From Orthonyx spaldingii (lineage: Eukaryota > Chordata > Aves > Passeriformes > Orthonychidae), in assembly GCA_013397795.1 (NCBI GenBank), contig VZTJ01004011.1:423225-487224 (forward strand): a DNA stretch of 64,000 nt, written 5' to 3'. Below, in pieces: positions 45,501 through 58,083 of this stretch. The notes below the pieces were generated by a model. The model saw only the letters and a list, made by a program, of their open reading frames with translations, was not told the DNA's origin and searched no databases. Numbering within the stretch: the stretch's first letter is position 1; the number at the start of each line of letters is the position of its first letter. Position numbers and translations under genes: made by a program.

Positions 45501-48008
45501 CATGAAACAGTGAGGCCACAGAGGATAGATGGAGGCAGGCAATCCTCTATCATCCCCAGATGACCTCCTTCTACCAATAGTGCCTTTCAAAGATGCTTCC
45601 CAAGGAGGATGACCCCCACAATGAAGACTACGGACAGGAAGTCTTCCTGAGTAAAGTAGTTTGTAAATCTCAGGTGAAATATTCTCAAAAACAGAAAGTA
45701 CTGTCAAGACGTGCCTTTTCCAGCAGCATGGCATGAATACTGCATGGTCTAACTCTTACTGGCTGTTCTTGACAGAAAGATGTCCCAGCAGATATGAGTG
45801 AGCCATGGCTGCCAAGCTTTGGGAGATGGGTCAGGCATAGGTCCCTGCTTCACATGTGCAAGGGCAGGAGTTTTGGGTTTCCCCTCAGCAGCTGCCTGTG
45901 CACCCACAGAGTCCCTGGCATGGAGCCTACCACTGTGCCTGGTAGGGCAACTCTGGCCAAGGGCTGGCCTCAGGGAGTGCTGAGGAAAGCCTTGAGGCCA
46001 GTCAGGCCTGAGCACTTTGGGTCACTTCAGCCACGTGCCAACGACAAGAGCTGCTGTTCCCTTACTGGGCACACAGACTTGTTTTAGCTAAGCCCGATGG
46101 TGTCCCAACAGTTGGTGTACCTCAGCACACCTCTGCTCCAGGTGCAACACCAGCACAGGCTGTCAAACTCTTGTTTCTCATCTCTTCAGCAAAGGTACTG
46201 GACAGCCACATCCCTTCCTGAGCTCACAGAGAAGGTGTGTGTGCTCAGGGTGGAGACAATGCACACCCCTTGGCCAGGCTCTCCCAGGGACAGAAATGCC
46301 CTTTCCAGTATTGTCCAAGGGGTACAAGCAATCATGGGGTACTCAGATAGGTATGAACCCAAAGCAGGGCTTCAGAAGGTTCTTCATGTAAATTTTCCAT
46401 GCTGTTATTTGTCTTCAGTTAAAGACAGGTATGTATCAGTTATTAATTGCTGAAAGATTAAAAGTGGCACTCATCTCACTGATAAATTTGTCACAAAACT
46501 TCTTTCTGGGTTAGGGGCACAACTTGAAAGACTCTGGCTAAAATCCCTGATGGAGTCTGTGAACATCACACTGAAATGTCAGCGAGTTGGTAGGACCTGG
46601 ACGTCTCCATGGCTGCTGAGGATTGGAACACATCTGCCCTGGAAACTTGGAAGTGATGACTGCATTTCCATACCATGAGAAGATGCCACTGGAGTGTGAG
46701 AGGGAATTTCTCAGCAGATCAGTGGCCACTACAGATACCAAATATGCAGCACAAGTGATGATGAGGTGGGAAAGGAGGAGAGAGACAATAGTGTTAACTC
46801 AGGAGGTGCCAGAGAAGTGCTTGTACAGCTGGAAGCTGGTGAATACCTGCTTGAATGTTCATCCACAGGAATGCATCTCAGGTTTGACACCAACAACCTT
46901 TCTTCTGCAAGCAAGCACCAGCAGGACCCCTCAGCAGAGCCTGTGCAACCCTGGGTGGATGAGGATGGTTGGGTCAGGAGTAAGGAGGCTACAGCCAGCT
47001 ATTCATTCCAACAGGACCAGGGAGCTTCTCCTCTGCCCTCAGGAGGGAAGGGATGGGGTCATGCCCATCATCCTTATGCGGCTGAGGTTGTCTGTGCCTT
47101 GGTCTGGGGTAGGGGGAGGCTTCAGAGAGAGATCAGAGGTTCTCCTGGCTCCATGGAGAGGCAGTGATTGGTGTGGCTGCTTAGCATGTAATTCATAGCT
47201 GCTCTGCTCTCTTAATTTAGCCCCCCACAAGGTGCACATTGAAACGTGTGACTGTAAGTGCTTCCTATTCAAGTAGGAGGGAAGAAACGTGCAATCAGCA
47301 GGGCAAAATTCCCCTCAGGCATGTCCGGACTACAGTGCTGGAATCTGCAATGCCTTCACAGAAATGTACAGACACCCCGAAACAAGTGCTGTCCCCTCTA
47401 GCTTGGCTTGGAAAAGAAGTGCAACTGCCCTCATGCCTGGTATACCCCACTCAATACATGCACTTAACAAAACTCATAACCATGGTATTTCTCTGCCTTC
47501 CTCTTAGGGTTTTCCTGACTGGGATTTAGCACACAATTCATAGAGATATACATAAGGTGTCAACTGTTACTTAGGAATTCCTTCCTGGATGCTGCTTAAC
47601 TTGAAACAAGTGAATTTGTTCCAGTGTTTAGTATGATGACAAATGAACATAAATGAACATTAAGCAGTAAAATATCACAAAATTGCCTATGTCTTTCAGT
47701 TGCCCATGTGTTTGATACCAGCATATAGCATGATCACACACGACTGTCAAATAGGATGCTCTATATAAAAACAACATCAGCCCAAAATACAGCCACAATG
47801 AGTGTTAACCTGGTTCAAAGTTGCTTAAAGCTTACTGAGTTCTTTGAATCAGTGCACCAGTTTCAAAACACACTTTCGGATGTGTTTTGAGTTCATACTT
47901 GTACAATGTTGCTGTTTATGCCTAAGCTACTCTTACAGTAATACAAACAAGCAAATATTTACAGTGGTGTGCTTGTGTAAAATTGAGCAGGCTGATTTTT
48001 TCTTTGCC

Positions 48009-48066
48009 ACACACAAAAAAAGAAAAAAAAAAAAAAAAGAAAAAAGAAAAAAAAAGAAAAATAAAA
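48009..48066 (+). repeat. A-rich tract (U-rich in PAX5 mRNA)
   Basis: Fifty-odd bases are almost all A with scattered G on the plus strand, giving a U-rich tract in the PAX5 3' UTR. It is low complexity and its length is likely polymorphic. Confidence 0.85.
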
Positions 48067-48478
48067 GAAAATTGCCTTGAGTCTCACAGCCTGTTTCAGT
48101 GTGCAGCAAGAGGGAGCTGCCCCAAGAGGAGCTGCTCACACCTCTGCCTTATCCCCAGATACAGCCATGGCACCCGCAGGCGATTAAAGCAGTAGCCAGC
48201 CAGCTGCAAAGAACATGAAGCTACCACACACTTTTTGACCACACAGAGCTCCAGGAGAACCACCTCCTCCTGTTTCTCTTGTTTGATTCAAGACCCAACC
48301 AGATTTAAGAATACGATAACCAGTTCAGCGAGTTTAAAGAGCGAAATTTCAATGATCATGTTCCTACTAGGTACTTTCTCCTTCCCTTTTGGAGTGGCTG
48401 GCATGGTGGCATCACGATGACAAGTCACAGGTGTCCCGGACGTGCGTGCTGTCCTTGCCGATGCCCCGAGCTCCGGCG

Positions 48479-48555
48479 TCAGTGGCGGTCGTAGGCGGCA
48501 GCAGCGGCCGGAGCGGCTGCCCCGCGGGCTGTGGCGCTGTAGTAGTAGGGGGAAC
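48479..48555 (-). CDS. PAX5: PAX5 terminal coding exon (exon 10) with stop codon
   Basis: This exon encodes the last 24 residues of PAX5 plus a TGA stop (plus-strand tca at 48479-48481). The acceptor on the minus strand is a pyrimidine-rich run ending TCTCTCACAG at 48556 and above. The first two bases (GT) complete the Gly codon begun in exon 9, so the splice is in frame. The peptide starts Ser-Pro-Tyr-Tyr-Tyr-Ser and ends Ala-Tyr-Asp-Arg-His, the hallmark C-terminus of the Pax2/5/8 group. Between these lies an Ala-rich run that is slightly more Ala-rich than the human one (Pro and Thr replaced by Ala), plus one Ala to Thr change. In the family this tail is the inhibitory end of the transactivation region. 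The 77-nt coding length matches the mammalian exon as I recall it. Synteny and residue pattern make PAX2 or PAX8 unlikely. Confidence 0.97.
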
Positions 48556-51500
48556 CTGTGAGAGACGAGACCACCGTGAGGAAGACAAAGGTGGAAAGCT
48601 GCCAGCTTGTAGCATTCTGACAGTGGGTGTCAGAGAGCTCTCCAGCCAAAGCTTCAATAAAGGCTGGGTAAATACAATGAAAATTGCATTCGCGCATTCT
48701 GCCTGAGAAGGAGGCTGCCATTGCTTTGCATTGCTGCTTGCTGTTTGATACCTTCTTCCCTTCCTTCACTCAAAACATCAACTTCATTTACTTCACCAAA
48801 AAAAGTTAATTACTTTTCAGAACGGGAAGTCAAGGTATTCCAACCCCAACATACTACCATGCTCTGACTTCTTTCATTTTTCCCCCTCCTTTTGAAAGGA
48901 GGAGAGGACGATGAACCCCAAAGCATTCAAAACATTTCACTGAAAGCACTTGCTTACCAAGAAAAGGCCTGAAAAGTATTGGTGACAATTTGCTGTCCTG
49001 CAGTGCTAAGCACTGATAGATAGGAAGATTACCCAAGGATCACCAGGAACCTGGATTCTTTGTTTGAATGAGGAAGAGTCCTTGACTTGTATCCAGAGAG
49101 ATACCAATCTGTCCAGCCAGCACCAGTTTTAAGAAACCTTCCAAGCACACAGGCAATGAAACCAACTCTGATTAATCCTAAGAAGGGAGTCAGGCAAAAA
49201 AATTTTCAAGGTGCTACCAGTTTGGCCTGCAAGTCACCAGTCTCACATGCATGGGATGTAAGGCACACCACAGTGTGGAAGAACCCCCTGGAAGGACTTA
49301 TACTCAGACACATGTACCTGAGACCACCAGTGGGGCTTGGATGAGCAACAAAGAGCCAACACGAGGAACTGTTCTGGAGTAGTCAGGGCTGTAGGGTTTG
49401 TTTTCATGAGTGACAACAGGTCTGAGAGTTGCCTTCCATCCTAAGCTCCCTGCCTTCAACACTCACGGGACAGCAGTCTGTCAGACATGGTCAAGGGTCT
49501 TCACAGCCCTGGCAATGACTTCCGCTGCTTCAGTGAGGCGCCACCAGGAAAAGGTGATGCCACCAGAGCTCAGTGGTAACTGTGGACCCCTTAGGAAAGC
49601 ATCAGTAGCACTGAAGCCAAAGGTGCATTTTTTGGTTGTTCACTTCCCATCCCAGACTCCAGCAAACCGTGCTTCAGCAGGCCCAATGGTGGCCCAGCCC
49701 CTGGGCACAGACTGAGTGTGGCACTGCCCCACCACCATGGCCCTGCACACCCTCTGGAGCTGGAAAGAGAACCTAGCTGGCATGCCTGGTGCTGTTGGCA
49801 ACTTGCTGTGTACTGAGCCAAAAGCCTCCACCTCTGGAAGGCTGGAGAACCTCCTGGCACCTCCTCTTGTTGCACAGCCTCCAGATGAATGCTTTGCTGT
49901 TCACTCCAAAATGACCTGAGTGATTCCTTGAGGGCTGCTGGTTCAAAAGCCCAGGCAAAGAGTGAGAATCACACAGACTCTTAAGAGGAAGCTCATGGAA
50001 ATTCAACATTAACCATCAGCAAAATGCAGGGCTACCTCACTGCTGTGGGTCTAACAGGATCGATCTGACCAGCAAGCCCAGCTGTTCCTTCTAGGCTGCT
50101 TTTGTCCAGAGTGCCACATCAGGAAGATCAGGCTTCATCACCAGCCTCCAGCTTTTCATTTCCAAGGGAGCACAAGCTGATGCATCCAAAAAACAGAGCA
50201 CAGGCAGCATTTGCTATTGCACAGTATGTGCAATGAGCTGCTCAGCACAGTCACAGTCGGAAAAGAAAACTTCTTTGTCATGATCAGTGTCCTACCACAG
50301 CATGTGGTACTCTGCTGCTGCAACCCTGAGGGGTCAGAAACAGAGGAATTTGGCTACTGGGAAGTGTCTTTTGCACAGTGCTGTGGCAAAACAGGAGCTT
50401 GTACGCTGTGTGTGGGTCTGTGTTGTCCTCAGTGCCATCCTTAGTGACCCAGACACCCAAAATCAGACAAATCCACTGCAAAGGGCTGGGTTTAAACAAG
50501 ATAAAGCAATCTTCAGGAGTGTGGTCCGAGCTGACTACAAAGATAGTTTTACCACACACAAGAATAATTCAAGGGAGTCTGTGAAATCACTGGCCAGGAC
50601 AAGCATTTGCCAAGATGTCTGTATGCAAACTCCTAGGCAGGAGCCCACCCAACCTAGGTTTATGTACTGAAAGTTAAAAAATTTTAACTTTTGTGGATGT
50701 TTTTTGGGGACTGCCCTCCAGGCGTTGCCCAGTTTGCTGGCCCGTGTCTCCTCATGGCCAATCCAGCTGCACAGATGTCCTTAGGGATTATTTAGCAGTG
50801 CAGGGCAGGCAGTACCTTGAGGTAAACCAGCTCACAAGCCAGTGAAGAGCTGGGTGGAACTTCTATCCTCACCCATCACAGCACCACGAGGTCAATGTGA
50901 AGCAGGCAGTGGCAGTGGTCAGCAGACTTCCCAGTTCCCACTGGCACCAGCACTGGCACTATCCATGGCAGCTCAGCTCAGGCAGAGGGGTGAAAATACA
51001 CTGAAGGGATCCAGTGGCACCAAACAATTTCACCCCGACTCATGGAGCAGTGTGTGAGTCTCACCAGAGCTAGATGCAGTGCTTTCTGAGGTTTTAGGGT
51101 AAATGGGGTCTTTTGGGGGTCAGAGCCTTTGTTTTCCCACTCTCTTCCTCCACTGCTGTTCTGATTCAATGCAGCTACAAAAAGAGTAATACTTCTCCCA
51201 TGCATTCCAAACGTCTTACATTTCTCTCAAGTTAGATTTTGCCAGTTTGCCTTTCAGCTGTGCAATGGAAGTAGCTTGTATTTAAAGTAAAAAATGAAAG
51301 CACTCACTCTTCCTGTCAACATTCCCCCATCCAGAACAGACTAGCCCATTCTTCTGTCATTTTTCCTCTCTAATTCATACTATCATCAATTTATTTCTTG
51401 ACACAGTCATTTCTAGTGCCTACTTGTTCTCTAATCTGTCCACAGAATCCCACAGAGGAATTGAATCCAATCCTAATTGAGAGGCCCCAAGCCCTGCCCT

Positions 51501-54500
51501 TGCATGATGCCATGCCAGCACTGGCAGGCATGGAACTGCAAAGGGGCAGCCAAACCCTCCCAGCCAGCACACAGGGACCACAACAGCATGTGAGTGGGGA
51601 CATTGCATCAAACAGAACCCACAGCGAGCAGGACTGAGCCAAATGCTACAAGCCGGCACAAAACTGAATCATTTTTCTTCACCAGTGTTGCTGTTATCTG
51701 CTCTCAGCATGCACATGAGCTGGTCCTGTGCTGGTGGTGCACCAGTATGTGCTGACAGTAACAGGCCTGAGACATGCACATGTTTGCCTCCTGTGTGCAT
51801 CCCTGCACTATACTGCTTGCAGGACAATGTGGGGGAAAAAAAAAAGGAAAAAGATGTTCCGTCCCTCACCTCTTTGTCTGGCTTTGAGATGGAGACACCT
51901 ACTGCAGCCACTAAGCCAGACCACGCAAGTGGCCAGGGTTTATGTCTTCTTCCCAGCACATTCCTCCAGGAACCTGGGGTCTGTCCTCACTCTCGCTGCA
52001 GTTGAGGTGGGACTGAGCCATCTCCCACAGCAAAGTCTGTCATGTCTCTGACAGCAAGAGAGGCGTGAGTGCCACCAGGACTGATGCAAGATGCAAGAGC
52101 ATGAAGAGGCTGCAACACTGCAGCAGATAACTGACTTCTTCTGCCCCTGCTGCTGCTGGCCATTATGGAGCACCATGGCTTGATTGTCTGCTCTTCCCCA
52201 AGAGCCATGGGGCACAGCATTTGGGACTGCCCCGGAGAGGAGGGAGTACAGTCCCCCATCTGCACTGGTTTCATGACAGCTGGGGCAGAAGAGGCTTAGT
52301 GCTCGGTGCAGAGAAGTGAGAAGCACCAAAGGAAGGGCAGAGCAGATAGCGAGGTAATGGTGAGTAACTGGTGCTCTGCTGGGGCCAGACAGCCAATTCC
52401 CAGTGTCTGCATGCCACGAAAATGGTTCTGCCTTCCCCTGAAGGCATCACCTCACACCCCTCCCTGCTGCTCCACACATACAGGACAAAGACTGGGGACT
52501 AAAGCCCAAAGCTTTCCCACCATTCTCATCTCTCTGTTTTTACTCCCCCCAAAATACAATTTTTTCATTTCCTCCTGCCACTTGCAAATCATGGCATCTC
52601 TCCTTTTAGCTCCTCTTTCACAGGTCTCAGCCTTGTGTGATTGCTGCGGTGCAATTCTTCCTTGCCAGCACAGGGAATTAATTGAACGTAGGTGCTGCTA
52701 AGTGCTTACAGTATTACACTTTCATCTCAGTGAAAGGAGCAGGACTTTGTAAAACAAACTGTGTCAGGCAATGTACCAGTCCTGATTAATTTTGTCAAGG
52801 TTTCTGCTCTGAGGCTGATACTGCCAGAGCTTGTTCTCAGGAGAGAATTACTAAATGCACTCACGTATACTCCTGAGAGGAGTGGAAGCATCCTGGATAT
52901 AGTTCAAATTAACCTGTTCTCCACTGCGTGTGCCCAGGCTCATCACACAGCACCTTCTGGGTGTGCAGGGAGACTTGGGGCAGGTTTTAAAGGCTCTGCC
53001 ACAGACTCCTACTTGCCCTAAACTACCAGTGGGATTAGCAAGCACTAGGGAGAAGGGATTGCAGGATCAGGCTTCCAGTGACAAAGGCAGAGCTGTGGAT
53101 AAGAGGGATCTCTGCAAGGCACGAGAGACATCTGACCCATGGACTGTGGCTGATTGCAGACACATTCCTGATCATATAATACCACTGTACTTGGACCTAT
53201 CAGCAGTCAGGCAAGGGGATTCCCTCTCCAGGAAACTCCAGTCACCCCCCAGTTCTGTGACCAGACTGAAATAAATGGTAAGTTCATCTTTAGGACTTGC
53301 TGCAGAACAAAAACTTCCTTTTCTTTTTCCTTTTTTTTTTAATGCTGAAATAAAGTATATCGAAGAAGGCAAAAATAAGGAAGCCAAGATTATATATTTT
53401 AACATTTTCCAGCAGCAAAACAAAAAAAAAAAAAGAAAAAATCAGCATTGACATTGCAGCATGAAACATTTCAATCTCAAGAAAGCTGTAGTTTCTGCAA
53501 AAATATGATAGCTTCTGATTCTTTTTGCCCTTGCCTCGTTTAAACACATGTTCACAGCCTGCTGCTGAGTAAATACTGCCAAAGAAATCCCCACCAGCCT
53601 GAGAACGAGCTTTGCTGTGAGGAGCACGCTATCCCCATATCTGCTCCCCATATCTGCTCATGTGTCGAATATGAGTTGGAATTTGCCCCCAAAATGCATG
53701 ATCCAAAAAGGAAATGAGAAAAAGGGGATGAATGCAGAAAAAAGGGAATGGCACAGGTGAAAGGTCCTGGCAGCAAACGGTTGTCTCATGACCAGCCTCT
53801 GCTATAAAGTCTTCTGCTGACCCAGATCTCCCCATCTCCAACATTGTCAGGGCATCACAGGGACCTACCCTGCCCGGCACCCTGGACAGCATGCTCAGAG
53901 CTGGTACAGGCTCACCACCTCAAATAAAGAGCTGAGCAGGCCATGGGTGCCACCTGCTGCTGACAGAATCGAAGGGCCACTGCCCACTCCTGTAGGGTGG
54001 CACAGAGCTCGGGAACAGCTTTGGGATGGCTCCAGATATAGGGCACACCCTTCTCATGGAGGTGGATATCCACAGGCAGGAGCACAGTAAACAGCCCAGA
54101 AGCCTCTCCAAAAGCCCTGTCTTCATGTAGAAGGGCAGGGTGAGGGCTGGGTTGTCCTTTATTTTTAGTATCGTGCCAGTTTCTTTAACAGTTTGGAAGG
54201 CAAATTTTCAAAGTCACACAAAACCTGGCTTCCCAGGCCTACCCATGATGCAGAGCATTGCTGAAGCAGCTCTCCTGATTCGAAAGGAGTTGCAAAATGA
54301 GAAATGAAGAAAGCATGGTGTGTGCTCCTGCCTCTGGCAAAAGCATCTTCCCCGCGCTGCTCAACCAAAATTCTGCCAGCACCGCTGGCTGTGGCCATGG
54401 AAACCGTGGGTTTGAGCACGGGGACTCCCCTGGCTTTGTGCAGCTATGCCCATCCATATTAGCTGGAGATCTGTCTGTTGATTTATGATGGAAGCACTAA

Positions 54501-55465
54501 CAAACCCTTAAATGTGGCACAGCAAATAACAGCATTATACCAGCACCATGGCATGAGAGGCAGAGGCTGTCTATTGCTCCCGAAGGATTTGTTTAAGGAC
54601 AAGGCCCATGATGAATACAGCCTGGGTGGTTCAATTACATGGGGACTCAATTACTTAAAACAAAGAAACTGGATGAAAAAAGTACGACGAAAATTCAAAA
54701 TTATTTCGCTGCTGGAGGTCACATATAACAGCCCTGTCATCCATAAATCTGTAAATCTCTAAGGCATGCTACTCCTGTGTTGAGAGATGACAATTAATTG
54801 GTATTTTACTTACCTCATCCATGCAAATTATGCAGGCAAAAATTCTAATTACTGCATGCTACATGTATATAAGGTCAAAGTGGGCCAGCTTTTGACAGGG
54901 GTGTAAAATGGATTATGTTTATCCTTCACATGAGGGCCACGATCCTGCAGGAGTTACAGGGCTTCTGTCTCCCATTGCTCACAGGGACCATGCTGGCATC
55001 AGTGAGGCTGCACCAGTGGTCCCTTGCTGAGGAGGGATGGAGTGGGCATACACACAACTGGGGAGCAAACACAGCACTCGATCAGGGAGAAATGCAAAGC
55101 ACATGCACAAGCAAGCAGCAATGGCTTGGGAAGCAGTGGAGTTTGCAACTGCCTGGAAACAAATTGGCACCACAAGTTTTGTCTGAACAGGGTCCCTTTA
55201 CCCTCAAAAAATAGTGATCCTGCTTTCTGGCAATACTCTATGCCTCTGGATTTTCTCAGAAGCAGGAAGACAAGCTGTTTGGGCCAAGGCTTCTTGTTGG
55301 TAAAGTGAACCAAGAGCCATTATGCACCACAATGGAGACTTGCAATCCCATTCTGGGTCTAAGTGTGGGGACTGAGGACAAACGGACACACATTCTGCCC
55401 ACCCCAGGGCTGGACAAACACTGCACACCTTGCACTGATCTCTCAAGCCAGGGGTGACCACTTAC
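48556..55465 (-). other. PAX5: PAX5 intron 9
   Basis: This 6.9 kb intron lies between the two identified coding exons, bounded by GTAAG at 55465-55461 and CAG at 48558-48556. The human intron at this position is of similar size as I recall it. It is mostly unique sequence with no CR1 or LTR that I recognise, unlike the flanking intergenic DNA. A-rich or T-rich homopolymers occur near 51838-51850, 53329-53340 and 53418-53435. The stretch 54478-54900 is listed separately as a candidate regulatory element. No other exon or RNA gene is apparent. Confidence 0.9.
54478..54900. promoter_or_regulatory. Candidate conserved enhancer in PAX5 intron 9 with Oct octamer
   Basis: This is an AT-leaning, high-complexity, non-repeat stretch about 0.6-1 kb downstream of exon 9 in transcription order. 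It contains the octamer ATGCAAAT at 54821-54828, followed at once by a second ATGCA (direct repeat about 9 bp apart). It also has homeodomain-type CAATTAATTG at 54791-54800 and TAATTA/CTAATTAC sites. Octamers are bound by Oct-1/Oct-2 (POU factors important in B cells). The text has the look of vertebrate conserved non-coding DNA. A 94-codon open frame crosses the left half on the plus strand, but it has no recognisable domain and I do not call it coding. Function is inference. Confidence 0.35.
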
Positions 55466-55552
55466 CCAGGAGTCCAGGGTTGGGAAACCTCCAGGAGTCG
55501 TTGTATGTTGAATATTGTGGGTGGCTGTACGGGCTCCCAGAAAACTCGCTTC
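55466..55552 (-). CDS. PAX5: PAX5 penultimate coding exon (exon 9)
   Basis: This exon encodes part of the C-terminal regulatory tail of PAX5, the paired-domain transcription factor for B-cell commitment and midbrain-hindbrain patterning. Read on the minus strand it begins in phase 1 (a G carried over from exon 8, then GA) and gives Gly-Ser-Glu-Phe-Ser-Gly-Ser-Pro-Tyr-Ser-His-Pro-Gln-Tyr, followed by a stretch ending Trp-Arg-Phe-Pro-Asn-Pro-Gly-Leu-Leu. The acceptor is a good pyrimidine tract ending CTTAG, and the donor is CTGG/GTAAG. The length, 87 nt, equals my recollection of mammalian exon 9. The residues 'SGSPYSH' and 'NDSWRFPNPGLLG' distinguish PAX5 from PAX2, which has Asn, Glu-Ala and Ser-Asn-Pro-Ala variants. 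One visible change from human PAX5 is Ser to Thr in the Tyr-Ser-Ser-Tyr stretch. The paired domain, octapeptide and partial homeodomain are encoded by exons outside the window. Confidence 0.97.
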
Positions 55553-58008
55553 CTAAGTTAAAGAGACAAAGACAGAATAAAAGTCATTTGATTTGAGATG
55601 ACAGTTACCATTCTGTGGTAAAGGGGCTCTCCAGTGCACGCCGTGCTCGACTGACAGACACAACAAAAGCAGTGCTGGACACTCTGCCTTGAGGAAGTGG
55701 AATATGGGTGAGCAAATTATTAAGTAACTGGGTGCAGCCATCTTTTATGTGTCTTTTTTGTGCTGCAGCCCAGGCCTCCTGAACTTGCTGCAGGAGCAAG
55801 GAAACAAGGAAGGATGGAGAAGCCTCTGGGACACGCTGATGGGTCTGGTCTTTGCCTCTCCAGCCCTACAGGACTCAGGGTGAGAAACACAAGGACTGTC
55901 CAGATATGGTCTCTGCTGCAGGAGAAGATGAACCAGACAATCTTCTAGGTATTGGACACCCTTCATGGAGAACATGGACATGGTCCCAGATATTTGCCCA
56001 ACAGTAACCCAAAGAGAGGGATGTTTGTATCAGTTTCAGATAGATTTGAACCCTCCAGACAAAGGCACAAAAAAAGGCTTGGAAAATTATGGCTATTTAT
56101 CTCCTCATCACCTCCCGCTCTTCCCGTCTGTTTGTTCTCTTCACATGTCACCTGCTTCATCCTTCAGCTGTGAGCTCTTCAGAACAGAGCCCTGCACCAT
56201 GGGACTGGCCACCACGCAAACACCAACACCGCTGCTGTTTTATTAGGAAATGTTCTTTGACTTACAGATCTCCTCCTCTCTCTCTTTCTTCCTCCTTCCC
56301 TTCTCCCTCTCCCAAACACAAATATGTGCACACACAGCGCAGCACAGCAGGAGAAAGGTTATGTTTCCTAAGGCAAGGGATGAGGGCTGACAGGCCACAG
56401 CGATGCTTGCCATGACCTCTGCCCACGTGGGTCCTTGGCATTGGCACAGCCACCACCCCATACCCAGGAGCTGCCATAACCCCAGCTAGGCAGTGGACCC
56501 CTGACACCACATCCTGAGCACCTCAGGCTCAGCACCTCTGTCCCCTGCAATCCACAGATCCAACCTGGAGACCACGTCTGGGTCCCCTGGCCAGTGAGTG
56601 GCCATGCTTTAGGCCAGTTGCTGGCACACTGGCTGCAGGGAAGAGGGGATGATGTCTGGTCACCAAAATATAGGGTCAGATCCAGGATGGCTTGATCTCC
56701 ACAGGATTCTGCTTCCGTGGAAACAAGCTGCCTCTCCACCAGCATCGCCAGATGAACAGACTGACTGTGCTGACCGCAGGACCAGCCCAGCACTACTCTG
56801 CTACAGGAAGTCTCTGTCAGCATCCCTTCCTTGTCTCTTTTCTGCAGCCCTTCAGGCCCATGGGCCTGCACTTACTGGGATGAACTTACTCTCTCCCCCC
56901 AACGCAGATTCCACAGAGAGGTCCAAAGTCAGCAGCAGCAAGTGCTTCCACACTCAGCATACCCTTCTGTGCCAACCAGAATTCTTCACAAGCACAGAGT
57001 GGGTTTTCCTTATTGCCTCTAAGGAATGGCATTAATGACCATGAGCCAGGAAAAATGGAGCTGTTTCAAACCTTTCTTTCCAGGGAAGTACACAGTACCT
57101 ACAGTTCTTCTCTGCTCCTGTCCCTATGGATGATAGATGACTTCAGTGCCTGAAGTTTACCTCTGTCAGAGTGCTTGGTCATTCTAAAAGTGCAAGGCAC
57201 AACAAAGTTGGCAATGCCCAAAGAGATGTTAGGAGCCACTTCACATACTGCAGCCACTGGCAAGAGCATCCCCATTGCCTTCTGCCAGTCAGGACTCCAG
57301 CTCTCTCCTGCAGGGCACAGCAGCTTCTCTCTGGTCCTTTCTGCCTTTGCATCACCACAACTGAGGCTGTTGTCTCACACAGAGTCCTCCCTGATCCCTG
57401 CTTCTATAGCCCCTTGGCTTCCAGCTCATCTCTGGCCCAGGTCTGTGCTTCTGGTGCCTGCAAAGCACACAGGCAGCAGTCTGTCTGGGAACTCCACTTT
57501 GTGAGAGTCATGATGTTCCCCAGTCCTGAAACGCCACGGTCAGATTCTCCTGCCAGTGTGTGGCACACAGAAACACTTTCATCCTGTGGGTGCCTCTTCT
57601 ACAGGAAGGCTATCACACACCACGGTCCCCAGGGGCTGCATTTTTTCCTCTCCACAGGGAAGTGAGGTTTTCAAAGATTTAGCCCTGGCTTAGTTGCACA
57701 AAACAGCTGTGCTGCCTGACCGACATGACACACAAAAGCAGATGGGAGCAAGTCTTGCTGCTGCATCCTCCCTGAGAGCTGTGCAGTGCATGGACACAGG
57801 GGCAGAGTGGCCAGGACAGCAGGACAGACCTAGATCTCTGTTGTGGGCTGTTTGCACAGAGCACACAGAAGAGCTTGTCCTGTCCTTCGTGCACCAGGAG
57901 CACCCAGGGCTTGAAATAAAGCTCACAGTGAGCTGTCGCATGCCTGCAAGAGCTGCATCCCAAGGGGGAGCATTCTCCCCTTGGACAACACCTCATTTTC
58001 AGCTGTCC

Positions 58009-58083
58009 CACCACCCTCCTTCCCTCCTTCGATCCCTTCCTCCCTCCTTACATCCCTCTCTGCCTCCCCTCTCCTATTCTCCT
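58009..58083 (+). repeat. Pyrimidine-rich tract in PAX5 intron 8
   Basis: Mostly C/T with CCTT and CCCT units and only a few purines. It lies about 400 bp left of a purine tract on the same strand, so the two are complementary in composition. Confidence 0.7.

Larger units (their letters stand above)
42515..48478 (-). other. PAX5: PAX5 3' untranslated region (inferred extent)
   Basis: This follows directly from the TGA stop. No splice site or other gene signal is evident until a canonical AATAAA on the minus strand near 42535, followed by a T/GT-rich stretch. That gives a 3' UTR of about 6 kb, in line with the very long (several kb) PAX5 3' UTR known in mammals. The first 60 nt after the stop are GC-rich. 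The distal kilobase (about 42515-43500) is strongly AT-rich with T runs, typical of a conserved UTR end. An A-rich block at 48009-48065 would be a U-rich tract in the mRNA. Open frames inside (for example around 46600-47200) show no recognisable domains and I treat them as chance. An earlier polyadenylation site is possible; the distal end is inference. Confidence 0.7.

Noticed and set aside
46623..47198. 191-codon open frame on the plus strand within the inferred PAX5 3' UTR
   Set aside because: No domain, overlapping alternative frames also open, antisense to a known transcript; not supported as a gene.
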